Assembly: GCA_011250595.1 (NCBI GenBank)
Contig: JAANMP010000019.1
Coordinates: forward strand, 1-64,000
Source: Bacillus sp. MM2020_1
GTDB lineage: Bacteria > Bacillota > Bacilli > Bacillales > Cytobacillaceae
Reading direction: 5' to 3'
Length of the DNA: 64,000 nt
Positions 17,222 to 26,512 of the stretch are shown piece after piece. Position 1 is the first letter of the stretch, and the number at the start of each line of letters is the position of its first letter. The position numbers and the translations under genes were made by a program. Under the pieces are notes generated by a model, which was not told the origin of the DNA, searched no databases, and saw nothing but the letters and a program-made list of their open reading frames with translations.

Positions 17222-17965
17222 TTACATGTAAAGTCCACCGTTAATATTTAATTGCTGACCAGTAATATAGTCGCCATCTTTACATAAGAAAACAACGCCA
17301 CGAGCGATTTCTTCTGGTTTACCTAAGCGTTTTTGTGGTACTTTTTCAACGATTCCTGCAAGAACCTTTTCAGGAATAGCTTGAACCATTTCAGTTCCAA
17401 TAAATCCAGGGCAAATCGCATTAACGGTTACCTTGCTTCTTGCAAGTTCAAGAGCAAGTGATTTAGTGTAGCCAATTAGTCCCGCTTTTGCTGCAGCATA
17501 GTTGGTTTGACCAAATCCGCCTGCTTGCCCGATGATTGATGAAATGTTAATAATGCGACCAGCTTCTGAATCCATAAGGTAAGGGAGGGCGGCAGATGTA
17601 TTGTTGTAAACACTGTTTAGATTAACATCGATAACCTTTCTCCAATCTTCTTCATTTAACTTTTTGAACGTGCTGTCTCTTGTAATTCCTGCATTATTAA
17701 TGAGGATATCTAATTTGCCATAATGATTGATTGTTTCTTGTACAAGGTAGGTTGCTTCATTACTTTCAGAGACGTCTGCTTGAACTGCATAAGCTTCCCC
17801 GCCAAATTCATTGATTTCTGCGACTACTCGATCTGCTAATTCTTTACGGATATTATAGTTAATAACAACTTTCGCGCCATTTTTAGCTAGTTCCAATGCA
17901 ATCGCTGCTCCGATACCTCTGCTGCCACCAGTTACTATTGCTACTTTATCTTTTAATCCTGTCAT
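17222..17965 (-). CDS. phaB: Acetoacetyl-CoA reductase PhaB (FabG-like SDR)
   Basis: Short-chain dehydrogenase of 247 aa that reduces acetoacetyl-CoA to (R)-3-hydroxybutyryl-CoA with NADPH, the monomer for PhaC. The cofactor motif is T-G-G-S-R-G-I-G near residue 12, N-N-A-G near 88, and the catalytic Ser with Y-A-A-A-K near 153. By sequence alone it could be FabG of fatty-acid synthesis; its place between phaR and phaC decides the call. The ATG at 17965 follows GGAGTGG by 7 bases; an upstream ATG at 17986 has no site. Confidence 0.88.
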   Translation of the reverse strand: MTGLKDKVAIVTGGSRGIGAAIALELAKNGAKVVINYNIRKELADRVVAEINEFGGEAYAVQADVSESNEATYLVQETINHYGKLDILINNAGITRDSTFKKLNEEDWRKVIDVNLNSVYNNTSAALPYLMDSEAGRIINISSIIGQAGGFGQTNYAAAKAGLIGYTKSLALELARSKVTVNAICPGFIGTEMVQAIPEKVLAGIVEKVPQKRLGKPEEIARGVVFLCKDGDYITGQQLNINGGLYM

Positions 17966-18043
17966 GTGTTTTCCACTCCTGCTCATGTAGTTGTTAGTTT
18001 ACTAAATTACTAAGTTTTATTATTGCAAGTATGTAACGCGTTT

Positions 18044-18445
18044 CTATTTCTTAGTTTCTGGAACTTTTAATAAAGTTAGGATTTGGTTTAATTTATTATC
18101 TAAATTCTTCATATCCTTTTTTAAATTCGACAAGTCTGCCTTCAATGCTTCCTGGTCTTGGTTATCAAATTTTTCTTCCAATTTTTCTTCTAGATCATCC
18201 ACTTTTGCATCTACATTGACAATTAGTGAGGAGATGTCGGCAATATCATTTCGACTTGGAACATTAATAAATTCTAAATACTTTAATGTCGATTCATCGA
18301 TCATTTTTTTAAATTGAAGATTCATTTCTAAAACCTGACCCATTCCTTGAGAAGGGAAATCCTGGCTTATTTTCTCATCGAAAAACTTACTGGATTGTGA
18401 ATACAAATCCTTCCACATATCATAAAAATTAATGTCTTGACTCAT
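18044..18445 (-). CDS. phaR: PHA synthase subunit PhaR (class IV)
   Basis: Small accessory subunit needed for activity of Bacillus PhaC. The first 80 residues show the PhaR pattern (F-Y-D-M-W-K-D-L-Y, then E-M-N-L-Q-F-K-K and Y-L-E-F-I-N-V-P-S-R-N-D). Residues 85-130 form a strong heptad coiled coil rich in Leu/Asp/Lys. At 133 aa it looks shorter than the B. megaterium protein (near 200 aa, from memory), mainly for lack of a longer C-terminal tail. GGAGG lies 6-8 bases before the ATG. First gene of the minus-strand pha transcript. PhaP and PhaQ, usually nearby in B. megaterium, are not in this window. Confidence 0.85.
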   Translation of the reverse strand: MSQDINFYDMWKDLYSQSSKFFDEKISQDFPSQGMGQVLEMNLQFKKMIDESTLKYLEFINVPSRNDIADISSLIVNVDAKVDDLEEKLEEKFDNQDQEALKADLSNLKKDMKNLDNKLNQILTLLKVPETKK

Positions 18446-18766
18446 TTTTATTCCTCCTTGAATACTATTGTTGACTTATTCATCATACTAACATAATTGA
18501 AATTTTAAAAGATGAAAGATTGAAAATTATCAAAAAACAATTCTCCATTTTACGACAAATTTCTCACTTTTTTTGCGAATTTCATATGAAATTTAATAGG
18601 AGTGATAAAAAAGGAAAAGCAATCATAATATGGATAAAAATGGCTTATTGCTGTTTCTACTGCTCAGTCTTATTGACACTTTTTATTGTGGATTCTTTAC
18701 TCAATTGCCAAGTGATGATGTTGTTGCCAACTGTCTATTCTGAAAAGAAAAAACGAGGTGATATTA
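18446..18766. other. Divergent intergenic region between phaR and the second reductase
   Basis: About 320 bp of A/T-rich sequence carrying the promoters of two divergent genes. No convincing -35/-10 pair, operator or riboswitch was recognised. A plus-strand open frame here has no ribosome binding site and runs into the reductase start. Confidence 0.5.
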
Positions 18767-19501
18767 TTGGGGTATAATGAAAAAGTGGTGTTAATTACAG
18801 GTGGAGCACAGGGAATCGGCAAAGAAACCGCTAAACAATTTCTTCAAGAAGGTGCAAGTGTCGTCATATGTGATTATGATGAGTCGGCAGGTAAAACGGC
18901 ATTAGAGGAATTAAATAATGAAAGGTTAACGTTTTTTAAAGTGGATGTCACAGACAGCAAGCAGATCGAAGAGATGGTTCAGTCAACAGTAGATAGGCAT
19001 AACAGAATTGATGTCCTAATAAACAATGCTGGGATCACACTTGATGGCTTTCTGACAAAAATGGATGAATCCGCTTGGGAAAGGGTCATTTCTGTAAACC
19101 TGTCAGGTGTTTTTAAATGCACGAAAGCTGTCGCACCTATTATGTTAAAGCAGGGATCAGGAGTTATACTTAATGCATCTTCTGTCGTTGGTTTATACGG
19201 TAATATTGGTCAAACCAATTATGCTGCTACAAAGGCGGGCGTTATTGGGCTTACGAAAAGCTGGGCGAAAGAATTTGGACCAAAGGGGATCCGCGTCAAT
19301 GCCGTTGCCCCGGGCTTTATTGAAACGGGTATGACTGCTGCGGTTCCAGATAAGGTGCTTCAATTCATGAAGGAAAAGACTCCGCTTAGGAAGCTAGGAA
19401 AACCTGAGGATATTGCTGCAGCGTATTTATTCTTAGCTTCAGATAAGGCGAATTATATAAATGGAACGATATTAAGTGTGGATGGCGGCTTAGTGATATA
19501 A
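18767..19501 (+). CDS. Second FabG/PhaB-like short-chain dehydrogenase
   Basis: NAD(P)-dependent SDR of 244 aa. Cofactor loop T-G-G-A-Q-G-I-G near residue 10, N-N-A-G near 86, S-S-V-V-G and Y-A-A-T-K for catalysis, and a C-terminal N-G-T-I-L-S-V-D-G-G. Likely a 3-oxoacyl-ACP or acetoacetyl-CoA reductase. It faces away from phaR and sits between the pha genes and a thiolase, so a role in polyhydroxybutyrate supply is a fair inference. The TTG at 18767 follows GAGGTGA with good spacing; the GTG nine bases upstream overlaps that site. It is clearly diverged from the phaB product, so it is not a recent duplicate. Confidence 0.82.
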   Translation: MGYNEKVVLITGGAQGIGKETAKQFLQEGASVVICDYDESAGKTALEELNNERLTFFKVDVTDSKQIEEMVQSTVDRHNRIDVLINNAGITLDGFLTKMDESAWERVISVNLSGVFKCTKAVAPIMLKQGSGVILNASSVVGLYGNIGQTNYAATKAGVIGLTKSWAKEFGPKGIRVNAVAPGFIETGMTAAVPDKVLQFMKEKTPLRKLGKPEDIAAAYLFLASDKANYINGTILSVDGGLVI

Positions 19502-19519
19502 ATTAAGAGAGTTAAATTG

Positions 19520-19552
19520 AAGGGAGAAATAATGAATTCTCCCTTTTTTTAT
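19520..19552 (+). terminator. Terminator after the second reductase
   Basis: AAGGGAGAA pairs with TTCTCCCTT around an 8-nt loop, followed by a T-run. It separates the reductase from the thiolase gene. Confidence 0.85.
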
Positions 19553-19884
19553 TTTTAATATAATTCCTATAATTATAGTAAAATACAAACAGTAAAAACT
19601 TTTCTACAAAATCCGTCATATTCCTACGAAGTCCATCAAAAAGCTTCTTGCTGCTTGGAAGCATAGTTGATGCTTATTTTTATACAGCTATTTCATTGTC
19701 ATGAGTAGACAATTTGCATGTTTGATACGGTGAATAACTAAGCACTTGGCTAATGAATTATTAATCCCAAAAGAGAAAAAACTCTGAATTTGTCGAATTG
19801 TTTGTCACGAAAAGTTAAGTCAAATGTAGTAATATTTGTGTGGGATTAATATTTGAATACATAATTGATTTGGGGGAGATTTTA
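19553..19884 (+). other. Intergenic region upstream of the thiolase gene
   Basis: About 330 bp, A/T-rich, presumably holding the thiolase promoter. TTGTCA at 19802 and TAATAT at 19830 are too far apart (22 bp) for a standard promoter. No operator or RNA element was recognised. Confidence 0.4.
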
Positions 19885-21075
19885 ATGTCAGTAAATGAAG
19901 TTGTCATTGTAAGTGCGGTTAGAACAGCAATTGGTAGTTTTTTAGGAAGTTTAGAAAATGTTTCAGCCACTCAGTTAGGGACCACTGTTATAAAAGCAGC
20001 TATTGAACGAGCTGGAATTAATGCTAATGATGTGGATGAAGTGATTATGGGGAATGTTTTACAAGCAGGAGCTGGTCAGAATCCAGCAAGACAAGCTTCC
20101 CTCGCCGCTGGAATTCCTCAAGAGGTACCAGCTTTGACCATTAATAAGGTTTGTGGATCTGGATTAAAAGCGGTTCACTTAGCTACTCAAGCGATTCTTG
20201 CTGGGGAGTCTGAAGTAGTAGTTGCCGGCGGAATGGAAAATATGAGTCAAGCACCTTATCTGTTAAAAGGTGGGCGAAATGGATTTAAGATGGGCGATCA
20301 GAAAATCCTAGACAGCATGATTCAAGATGGATTATGGTGTGCTGAAAATGACTATCATATGGGAATTACAGCTGAAAATCTTGCTGAAAAATATGAAATC
20401 ACACGTGCTGAACAAGATGAATTTGCAGCATCGAGTCAGCAGAAGGCTCAAGCAGCGATTGAATCCAATCGATTTGCCGATGAAATTGTCCCTGTTGAAG
20501 TACCTGGCCGCAAAGGGCAAGTGACATTATTTAGCCAAGATGAGTTCCCACGGTTTGGAACAACTGCAGAAGGATTAGGTAAGCTTCGTCCTGCATTTAA
20601 AAAGGATGGAACCGTTACTGCTGCTAACTCTTCAGGAATTAACGATGGTGCAGCAGCATTTGTTGTGATGAGCCGTAAAAAGGCAGACGAATTAGGAGTT
20701 ACACCTTTAGTTACGATTAAAGCGAATGCTACTGCAGGTGTGGATCCAAGCATTATGGGAATCGGTCCAGTTCCTGCTGTAAAAAAAGCACTAAAAACTG
20801 CTTCTTTATCATTAGAAGACATTGAATTAATTGAAGGAAACGAAGCATTTGCTGCACAATCAATTGCAGTAGATCGCGAGCTTCAATTCAATAAAGAAAA
20901 ATTAAATGTTAATGGTGGGGCGATTGCTCTTGGACATCCAATCGGTGCGAGTGGAGCGAGAATTTTGGTTACTTTAATCCATGAATTAAAGAAAAGAGAA
21001 AATCGCTACGGTCTAGCTACGTTATGTGTCGGTGGAGGACAAGGTGTAGCTACCATTATCGAAAATGTTAAATAG
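19885..21075 (+). CDS. Acetyl-CoA C-acetyltransferase (thiolase)
   Basis: Condenses two acetyl-CoA to acetoacetyl-CoA (or the reverse), 396 aa. The acyl-enzyme Cys90 lies in N-K-V-C-G-S-G-L-K. The C-terminal [10 protein letters not shown] gives the catalytic His and C-V-G-G-G-Q-G the base Cys. Biosynthetic thiolases like PhaA, ThlA and B. subtilis MmgA or YhfS are all similar; position 3' of the pha genes suggests it feeds PHB. GGGGGAG lies 8 bases before the ATG at 19885, which is preferred to an upstream in-frame start. It has its own terminator on both sides, so it is monocistronic. Confidence 0.9.
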   Translation: MSVNEVVIVSAVRTAIGSFLGSLENVSATQLGTTVIKAAIERAGINANDVDEVIMGNVLQAGAGQNPARQASLAAGIPQEVPALTINKVCGSGLKAVHLATQAILAGESEVVVAGGMENMSQAPYLLKGGRNGFKMGDQKILDSMIQDGLWCAENDYHMGITAENLAEKYEITRAEQDEFAASSQQKAQAAIESNRFADEIVPVEVPGRKGQVTLFSQDEFPRFGTTAEGLGKLRPAFKKDGTVTAANSSGINDGAAAFVVMSRKKADELGVTPLVTIKANATAGVDPSIMGIGPVPAVKKALKTASLSLEDIELIEGNEAFAAQSIAVDRELQFNKEKLNVNGGAIALGHPIGASGARILVTLIHELKKRENRYGLATLCVGGGQGVATIIENVK

Positions 21076-21092
21076 GAATGTATGAATAATGG

Positions 21093-21130
21093 AAAAATGG
21101 CTTGGAGGAAAACTCCAAGCCATTTTTTTA
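21093..21130. terminator. Bidirectional terminator
   Basis: AAAAATGGCTTGGAG pairs perfectly with CTCCAAGCCATTTTT around 5 nt, with a T-run after it on the plus strand. It ends the thiolase transcript and, from the other side, the 105-aa gene whose stop is at 21128. Confidence 0.9.
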
Positions 21131-21445
21131 TCGTATAATTTCATTATGCTGATAGCCGTTTTTAGTCGCATACACTTCATACCATTTGTATTGAGGTGCT
21201 TTGAACCACTCGTTTTGTGGCAAATAAACCAAATATCTTACATTACCATCTGCATCATGTATTGTTTTAAATATTTTTACAAAACCAAATCCAAAGGTTT
21301 GATCTAAATAACCTTCCATTCCGTCGCGGACATGATTTTTTTCTGCTTCTTTTTCTTCCTTATATAACCTCATCAGGCCATCAACAAAGATACTTAACAA
21401 GACCAAAGTAATTGCAATTAGTACGAAAATAAATAAATTGAACAA
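21128..21445 (-). CDS. Small single-pass membrane protein, unknown
   Basis: Protein of 105 aa with one N-terminal transmembrane helix (about 2-24) and a charged segment (K-E-E-K-E-A-E-K). The soluble C-terminal part holds F-G-F-G-F-V-K-I-F and many aromatic residues. No family recognised. A TTG start is chosen because AGGAGG lies 8 bases before it. It converges with the thiolase and shares its terminator. Confidence 0.65.
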   Translation of the reverse strand: MFNLFIFVLIAITLVLLSIFVDGLMRLYKEEKEAEKNHVRDGMEGYLDQTFGFGFVKIFKTIHDADGNVRYLVYLPQNEWFKAPQYKWYEVYATKNGYQHNEIIR

Positions 21446-21761
21446 TTGAATATCCTCCTAAGTTTTTTTTGTTAGATACATATGTATGATTCCTACACTG
21501 CTAAACTCCCGAAAGTTTTTATAAAGGAAAGTAAATCAACTTTTATTTATCTTCCTTCTAACTTCCGCTAATTCAAAAACCTCCTTTTCATAGATGGGTT
21601 CATTCTGATTGTACATCCGAAGGGGAAGATAAGGTGTGATTTAAAATACATATTTGGGGCATTTACAGCTTTTTTTCTTAACTACTAATAAAGTTGAAAA
21701 AATATCAAGTATTACTATTTCACTTTCATAACAGTATAATCATGAATGGGAGATGATATTA
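21446..21761. other. Intergenic region upstream of the DUF4317 gene
   Basis: About 316 bp. A TATAAT lies at 21735-21740, fitting a -10 box for the next gene, but no clear -35 is seen. On the minus strand a 26-codon open frame (M-Y-N-Q-N-E-P, about 21546-21626) exists but has no ribosome binding site, so it is not called. Confidence 0.45.
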
Positions 21762-22922
21762 ATGAACAAAAAAGACATCGCAAATATCCGTAAGCAATTT
21801 AAATTAGACAATCATCTTATGCAAATTCAAGAAATCTTCAACGTTTATGTCAAGAAAGAATCAGGTGAGATTTACCATCAAGTCAGTCAACCATTTCAAA
21901 TGTTAGAACTGGAAACACAAGAATTGTTTTTGGCAAACTTTAAAAAAGTTTTGACAGGAAATCTAGATACCAAACTATTTGAGCTGAAATTTAGGCGTGA
22001 TGTGGAAGACAGCACACAAACGATCCTCTTCGAAGGCCTACAAGCCGACGTATCGGAAGATTGGAAAGAAAATATGCTGCAAATCGTCGAGAAAATGTTT
22101 GCGCATGCAGCATATGAATTTGATACAGTGGTCACATTTATCCGCGGAGAATACAAAAAGGCGGCCCGGAAACGGAATCCAGAATCTGATGAAGGCGGGG
22201 ATGATGAGGTTTATTCCAGCAAGTTTATCCTTAGCAGTCTGAATAAAACCGATCAGCCCAAAAAAGCCTTAATGTTTGATTATATCGAGAAAGAATTTAA
22301 ATCCTATCATATCGTTGACCCGATTATTAATGTAGATTCACCCTTGTCGGGATTTCTATTTCCTGCTTTTAATGATAATGCTGCAGATGTGAACAATATT
22401 CTCTATTGTGCCGGAAAAGCGAATCAACCAGATGGAACATTTATTGAAGAAGTCCTCAATTGTGAAGTGATCATTACTGCACAGGAAGACAAGGACATCT
22501 TTGAACTGATCGTAAAAGAAGTGGTGGGAGAGCAAGTAGATACTAGGGTCATTGCTAATGTCTATGAGGAAATCGATAAGGTGATACAGGAGAATGTAGA
22601 AAATGAGGAAAGTGAATCACCTAAGTTGGATTATCGGGACATCGAACGCATTTTAACAGTAAGCGGGGTTGAAAATGTTGAGACCGCCAAAGTGGAACAT
22701 GCCTTTAAAGCTGTTATTGATGATGAGAATCATGAATTCAAAGCAAACAGTTTAATTCCTAAATCCATAAAAATTAGTACTAGGGTAGCAGACGTAACCA
22801 TCAACCCGAAAGAGCTGAAAAATTTAAAATATATTACATACGAAGGTAAACGATGCCTCTTGTTGGAAGTAGATGAAGATATAGTCCTCGAAGGGTTTCG
22901 ACTGGAAACAAACTCACTCTAA
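21762..22922 (+). CDS. DUF4317 protein
   Basis: Soluble, acidic protein of 386 aa matching the DUF4317 family, which starts M-N-K-K-D-I-A-N-I-R-K-Q-F-K and contains I-F-N-V-Y-V-K-K-E-S. Function unknown; members are widespread in Bacilli and Clostridia. The ATG at 21762 follows GGGAG by about 10 bases; an ATG three codons earlier overlaps it. Monocistronic, with TATAAT upstream and a terminator downstream. Confidence 0.75.
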   Translation: MNKKDIANIRKQFKLDNHLMQIQEIFNVYVKKESGEIYHQVSQPFQMLELETQELFLANFKKVLTGNLDTKLFELKFRRDVEDSTQTILFEGLQADVSEDWKENMLQIVEKMFAHAAYEFDTVVTFIRGEYKKAARKRNPESDEGGDDEVYSSKFILSSLNKTDQPKKALMFDYIEKEFKSYHIVDPIINVDSPLSGFLFPAFNDNAADVNNILYCAGKANQPDGTFIEEVLNCEVIITAQEDKDIFELIVKEVVGEQVDTRVIANVYEEIDKVIQENVENEESESPKLDYRDIERILTVSGVENVETAKVEHAFKAVIDDENHEFKANSLIPKSIKISTRVADVTINPKELKNLKYITYEGKRCLLLEVDEDIVLEGFRLETNSL

Positions 22923-22995
22923 TGGGTTTGATGACGGGGCTGCACCCATTTTCAAAACAACAGCTCATAACAAAAACTAAAAAAACTACAGAGAG

Positions 22996-23026
22996 CGTTT
23001 CTGCTATTAGCGGAGACGTTTTTTTT
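22996..23026 (+). terminator. Terminator after the DUF4317 gene
   Basis: CGTTTCTGCT pairs with AGCGGAGACG (two G-U pairs), loop ATT, then eight T. Confidence 0.85.
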
Positions 23027-23038
23027 GAGGAAAAACAT

Positions 23039-23512
23039 CTATCCGACGGCAAGATCAGGTTCATTTAAACCTGAAACTAGTGCGTCCCTAGCTGCTACTA
23101 TACTAAATCTTATGAAGAAAAGCTGCCCATGTAGTGCCTCATTTTCTCCACTTTGCTCGATCGCTTGGTCTAGATAATTAATGGTCAATTCAATTTTATC
23201 TAATGCAAGCGAGATTCGGTTGTCAGATAGATTTATTAGGTGTTGGTTATCATCGCTTTGAGGTGCGATTGGTGTATTTGGAAAAACAGGGTCGCTTGGG
23301 AAATAAGTATCGAACGGTAGTGCCTTCATGGCAAGATAAGCTTCTGTAAGATGATCGACGACATCTTGGTAGAATTGAACTTTAATTGGGTTTGGCGGCA
23401 ACGGAAAAGCGGATAGTTCCAGGAAAAGGATTAAGGCACTATCGGCAAATCGAATGGCTTGTACCGTGTAAGCCAAAGCTGTTCGAACATTCGTAACTAA
23501 AGTAGCTGACAT
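23039..23512 (-). CDS. Uncharacterised helical protein
   Basis: Protein of 157 aa with predicted long helices and a Pro-rich middle (F-P-S-D-P-V-F-P-N-T-P-I-A-P). It has no signal peptide or clear transmembrane segment, and no catalytic motif was seen. No family recognised. The ATG at 23512 is chosen because AGGAGTGG lies upstream; a GTG nine bases earlier overlaps that site. It converges with the DUF4317 gene and is divergent from the DUF3231 gene. Confidence 0.6.
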   Translation of the reverse strand: MSATLVTNVRTALAYTVQAIRFADSALILFLELSAFPLPPNPIKVQFYQDVVDHLTEAYLAMKALPFDTYFPSDPVFPNTPIAPQSDDNQHLINLSDNRISLALDKIELTINYLDQAIEQSGENEALHGQLFFIRFSIVAARDALVSGLNEPDLAVG

Positions 23513-23677
23513 TTTTTCCACTCCTAAACTGATGAATTATTTTAGTGTATGTAATTTATACGAGCCCGTAAAGGACACATAGGTAAATTTATTTGAACAG
23601 GCTGATAAATATTTATCGGTAATAATTTTGGAATAAACGGGGAAGGATACTTCCATATCATGTAAAGGACGAGTGAT

Positions 23678-24706
23678 ATGGAACCTACCCGTATTCTACT
23701 AACCGCCCCGGAAATCTCTAGTCTTTGGACTCAATATATGTTCGATTCTATGTCGATTTGTTTTATTAAATATGCACTTGAACACATAGAGGATCAAGAT
23801 ATTATTGAAATATATAAACAATCTCTTGAGCTTTCAGAGAGACATGTCCAACAAATTAAGCAGTTTTTTGAGGGCGAGGATTTTCCTATTCCACATGGGT
23901 TTACTGAAGAAGATGTAAACATTCATGCCCCACGTCTGTTTCAAGACACATTCTATCTTTATTACATGTATATAATGGTATTACAGGGGCTAACAGGCTA
24001 CTCACTTTCTGTCAGTACTTCGATTCGGGCAGATCTTCGCACCTACTATATTAAATGTAATACTGAAACTATGATGCTGTTTGAAAAAATAGTCGACACG
24101 ATGCTTACTAAGGGTATTTTATCAAGACCACCGGTCATTGCACCTGCAAAAGCGGTTGACTTTGTTAAGCAGCAAAGTTTTTTAAATGGATGGTTTGGGG
24201 AACGTCGCCCGTTAACTGCGTTAGAAATTGGCGACATTTATTTTAATTTGAACAAAATGCATCTGCATGTGGCATTAAAGGTTGGCTTTAGTCAGGTTGC
24301 TGCTTCTAATAAGGTTCGTAAGTATATTAATAGAGGAAAGGAGATTTCTAATAAACATATAGATACATTCGAAAAGATTTATCGTGAAGAAGCGCTGAAT
24401 TATCCCATTTCATGGCATTCACAAGTAACGGACTCTACAACTGCCACTTTTTCTGACAAATGGATGATGTATCAAATCCAATTATCAACGCAATTGGCAA
24501 TTACTCTTTATGGAACGGCGTTAAGTGTGACATCCAGAAGAGATCTTGGGGAAAAATATATCGTTCTGACAAGTGAACTTCTGAGATTTGCTGAAGATGG
24601 AGCGAACCTCATGATTGAAAATGGTTGGTTAGAAGAGCCACCGAAAGCAAGTGACCGTCGAGCCTTATCCAAAGGAAAAACGGAAGGTACGGAAAATAGC
24701 AACTAA
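23678..24706 (+). CDS. DUF3231 protein, two-domain
   Basis: Protein of 342 aa made of two DUF3231-type helical bundles (about 5-165 and 180-325). The second repeats the L-T-A-L-E-I-G-D-I-Y-F opening and the P-I-S-W-H-S-Q-V-T-D-S-T motif typical of the family. DUF3231 proteins are mostly found in spore-forming Bacillaceae and may adopt a ferritin-like fold; their role is unknown. The ATG at 23678 follows AAGGACGAG. A second, single-domain member lies at 31457-31969. Confidence 0.75.
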   Translation: MEPTRILLTAPEISSLWTQYMFDSMSICFIKYALEHIEDQDIIEIYKQSLELSERHVQQIKQFFEGEDFPIPHGFTEEDVNIHAPRLFQDTFYLYYMYIMVLQGLTGYSLSVSTSIRADLRTYYIKCNTETMMLFEKIVDTMLTKGILSRPPVIAPAKAVDFVKQQSFLNGWFGERRPLTALEIGDIYFNLNKMHLHVALKVGFSQVAASNKVRKYINRGKEISNKHIDTFEKIYREEALNYPISWHSQVTDSTTATFSDKWMMYQIQLSTQLAITLYGTALSVTSRRDLGEKYIVLTSELLRFAEDGANLMIENGWLEEPPKASDRRALSKGKTEGTENSN

Positions 24707-24746
24707 GTGATTTTTTGAAAATATATGCTAATCAGTGCCAGTTATG

Positions 24747-24780
24747 AAAAAAGACGATTCGAGTTCGAATCGTCTTTTTT
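24747..24780. terminator. Terminator, perfect 34-nt palindrome
   Basis: AAAAAAGACGATTCGA, GT, then the matching complement ending TCTTTTTT. It works in both directions between the DUF3231 and DoxX genes. Confidence 0.9.
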
Positions 24781-24790
24781 AAGATTAAAT

Positions 24791-25309
24791 TTAAGCAGTT
24801 ACTTTTGCTTTATCGTGCTCTGTATCTTTTTTGCTCATTTTTGTGAAGAAAGGAACGACCCAACGGTCTAAACCAATTCTACCTGCATTGTAACCAGCTG
24901 TTATGATGATAAAACCTAAGAAAATATCTCTAGGGTTATGAGATACTGTGCCTGCTAAGAAGTAGCTGAAGTTCATCACTAAACCAAAGAAAATCGCAGT
25001 AGTTGTTAAGCAACCTAGGATTAATCCTAAGCCAATTAAAGTTTCGCCCCAAGGTACAATAACATTGAAGACATCAACGTTTGGCAGTGCAATGTGTTTC
25101 AAAAAGTCAACATACCATCCAAAAACAACCGCACCATCTGGACCTTTGACCGGGTTCGCAATCGCTCCTTTTAAGAAGCCTGCCGCATCGAAGCCTCCGC
25201 TAGTTATCTTCGCATAACCTGCTGTTAACCAAGAATAGCCAAGGTATAAACGTAAAACTGTTAGAATAGCCGCTGCAATTTTATTTTCTCTTAAAAATTT
25301 ATTAAACAT
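24791..25309 (-). CDS. DoxX-family membrane protein
   Basis: Four-helix membrane protein of 172 aa in the DoxX/TQO-small-subunit superfamily. It shows R-L-Y-L-G-Y-S-W-L-T-A-G-Y-A-K near residue 20, and P-W-G-E-T-L-I-G-L-G-L-I-L-G in the middle. Some members work with sulfur or redox enzymes, but most bacterial DoxX proteins have no assigned role. AAAGGCGGAATC lies before the ATG. Monocistronic. Confidence 0.8.
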   Translation of the reverse strand: MFNKFLRENKIAAAILTVLRLYLGYSWLTAGYAKITSGGFDAAGFLKGAIANPVKGPDGAVVFGWYVDFLKHIALPNVDVFNVIVPWGETLIGLGLILGCLTTTAIFFGLVMNFSYFLAGTVSHNPRDIFLGFIIITAGYNAGRIGLDRWVVPFFTKMSKKDTEHDKAKVTA

Positions 25310-25602
25310 GAATGATTCCGCCTTTCAAAATTTGTCTGTTCTTTATGATTACACTATATCTCCTTTTTCTGTTAAGTAACATAAGTATAGTGACAAGTTC
25401 ACATTTTGTATAAAATGTTTTGACGAAGTTTTGAACAGTTAATATATGCCTTTGATACCAAACGGAAACGAAACTAACCTGTCAGGGTAGGTATGTTTTG
25501 GTTCATTATTTTAAAGGTTGTACATACATTTATATAAGAATGCACGACAAAAACTATGTGTAAAGAATTTGAGTGTAAAAAAGCGTAGGAAAGGGAGACG
25601 AA

Positions 25603-26334
25603 ATGGGATTTCTACAGGAAATGATCAATAGTTATAGTTCATTTTTTTCACTAGAAGCTCTAGAAAAGGTATTTTCTAATCCTGCCAGCTGGGGAGTTAT
25701 AGGAACACTTGTTATTCTTGAAGGGTTACTCTCTGCTGATAACGCCCTTGTTTTGGCAATATTGGTAAAAAAATTACCGAAAGGTCAACGAAAGAAAGCC
25801 CTGTTTTATGGGATTTTTGGCGCTTATCTATTCCGCATTTTAGCGATTGGACTAGGAGTTACCTTAATCAATATTGGTTGGATAAAAATTGTCGGCGGTC
25901 ACTACTTATTATGGATTGTGGTTCAAAACTTTATCAAGAATAACGATGGAGAAGATGAAATCCCCAAACAAAAATTGGGCTTTTGGAGAACGGTGCTAAC
26001 GGTGGAGTTAATGGATATTGCCTTTAGTTTGGATAGCGTAATTGCCGCCTTTGGTGTTTCAAATCAGCAGTGGGTCCTCTTTCTTGGCGGGGTGATCGGG
26101 ATTTTAATGATGCGTGGGGTAGCGCAACTCTTTCTGTCATTAATAGAAAAGGTCCCTGAAATAGAAACCACTGCCTTTATCTTAATTGCGATTATTGCCA
26201 TAAAAATGATTGTTTCTGCCTTCGGATTCCAATTCGACGAATTTGTTTTCTTTTCTATCTTAATTGCCGTCTTCTCAGGAACATTTTTAGTCCATGCTTT
26301 TCGGAAAAATTCAGGGAATCAAAGAACCCTTTAA
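25603..26334 (+). CDS. TerC-family membrane protein (YkoY/Alx-like)
   Basis: Integral membrane protein of 243 aa with at least seven helices. The two hallmark acidic motifs are L-S-A-D-N-A-L-V-L near residue 45 and D-I-A-F-S-L-D-S-V-I near 140. TerC/Alx/YkoY proteins export manganese or help metallate secreted enzymes. In B. subtilis ykoY lies behind a yybP-ykoY manganese riboswitch; I looked for that motif in the 290 bp upstream and did not find it. GGGAG lies upstream of the ATG. A CCAAAC/GTTTTGG inverted repeat about 130 bp upstream is of unknown meaning. Confidence 0.82.
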   Translation: MGFLQEMINSYSSFFSLEALEKVFSNPASWGVIGTLVILEGLLSADNALVLAILVKKLPKGQRKKALFYGIFGAYLFRILAIGLGVTLINIGWIKIVGGHYLLWIVVQNFIKNNDGEDEIPKQKLGFWRTVLTVELMDIAFSLDSVIAAFGVSNQQWVLFLGGVIGILMMRGVAQLFLSLIEKVPEIETTAFILIAIIAIKMIVSAFGFQFDEFVFFSILIAVFSGTFLVHAFRKNSGNQRTL

Positions 26335-26354
26335 AAACTTAGATCTAGTGAACG

Positions 26355-26382
26355 AAAGATCAGGAACACTGGTCTTTTTTTT
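26355..26382 (+). terminator. Terminator after the TerC gene
   Basis: AGATCAG pairs with CTGGTCT (one G-U pair), then eight T. Confidence 0.8.
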
Positions 26383-26512
26383 GCGGAGAAAAGGTTCATT
26401 ATTCATAGATATTTCATGATTGTATGTAAATATTTTCCTCTTGTGTGAGATAATCTATTTGATTTAATAAAAAACTTAGGAAAGAATTTAATAACAGGGG
26501 AGAGATGATCTA

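Noticed and set aside
18520..18777. 85-codon plus-strand open frame between phaR and the reductase
   Set aside because: No ribosome binding site, overlaps the real reductase start, and composition is unlike neighbouring proteins.
25376..25600. yybP-ykoY manganese riboswitch ahead of the TerC gene
   Set aside because: The conserved loop sequences were not found; only an unrelated inverted repeat is present.
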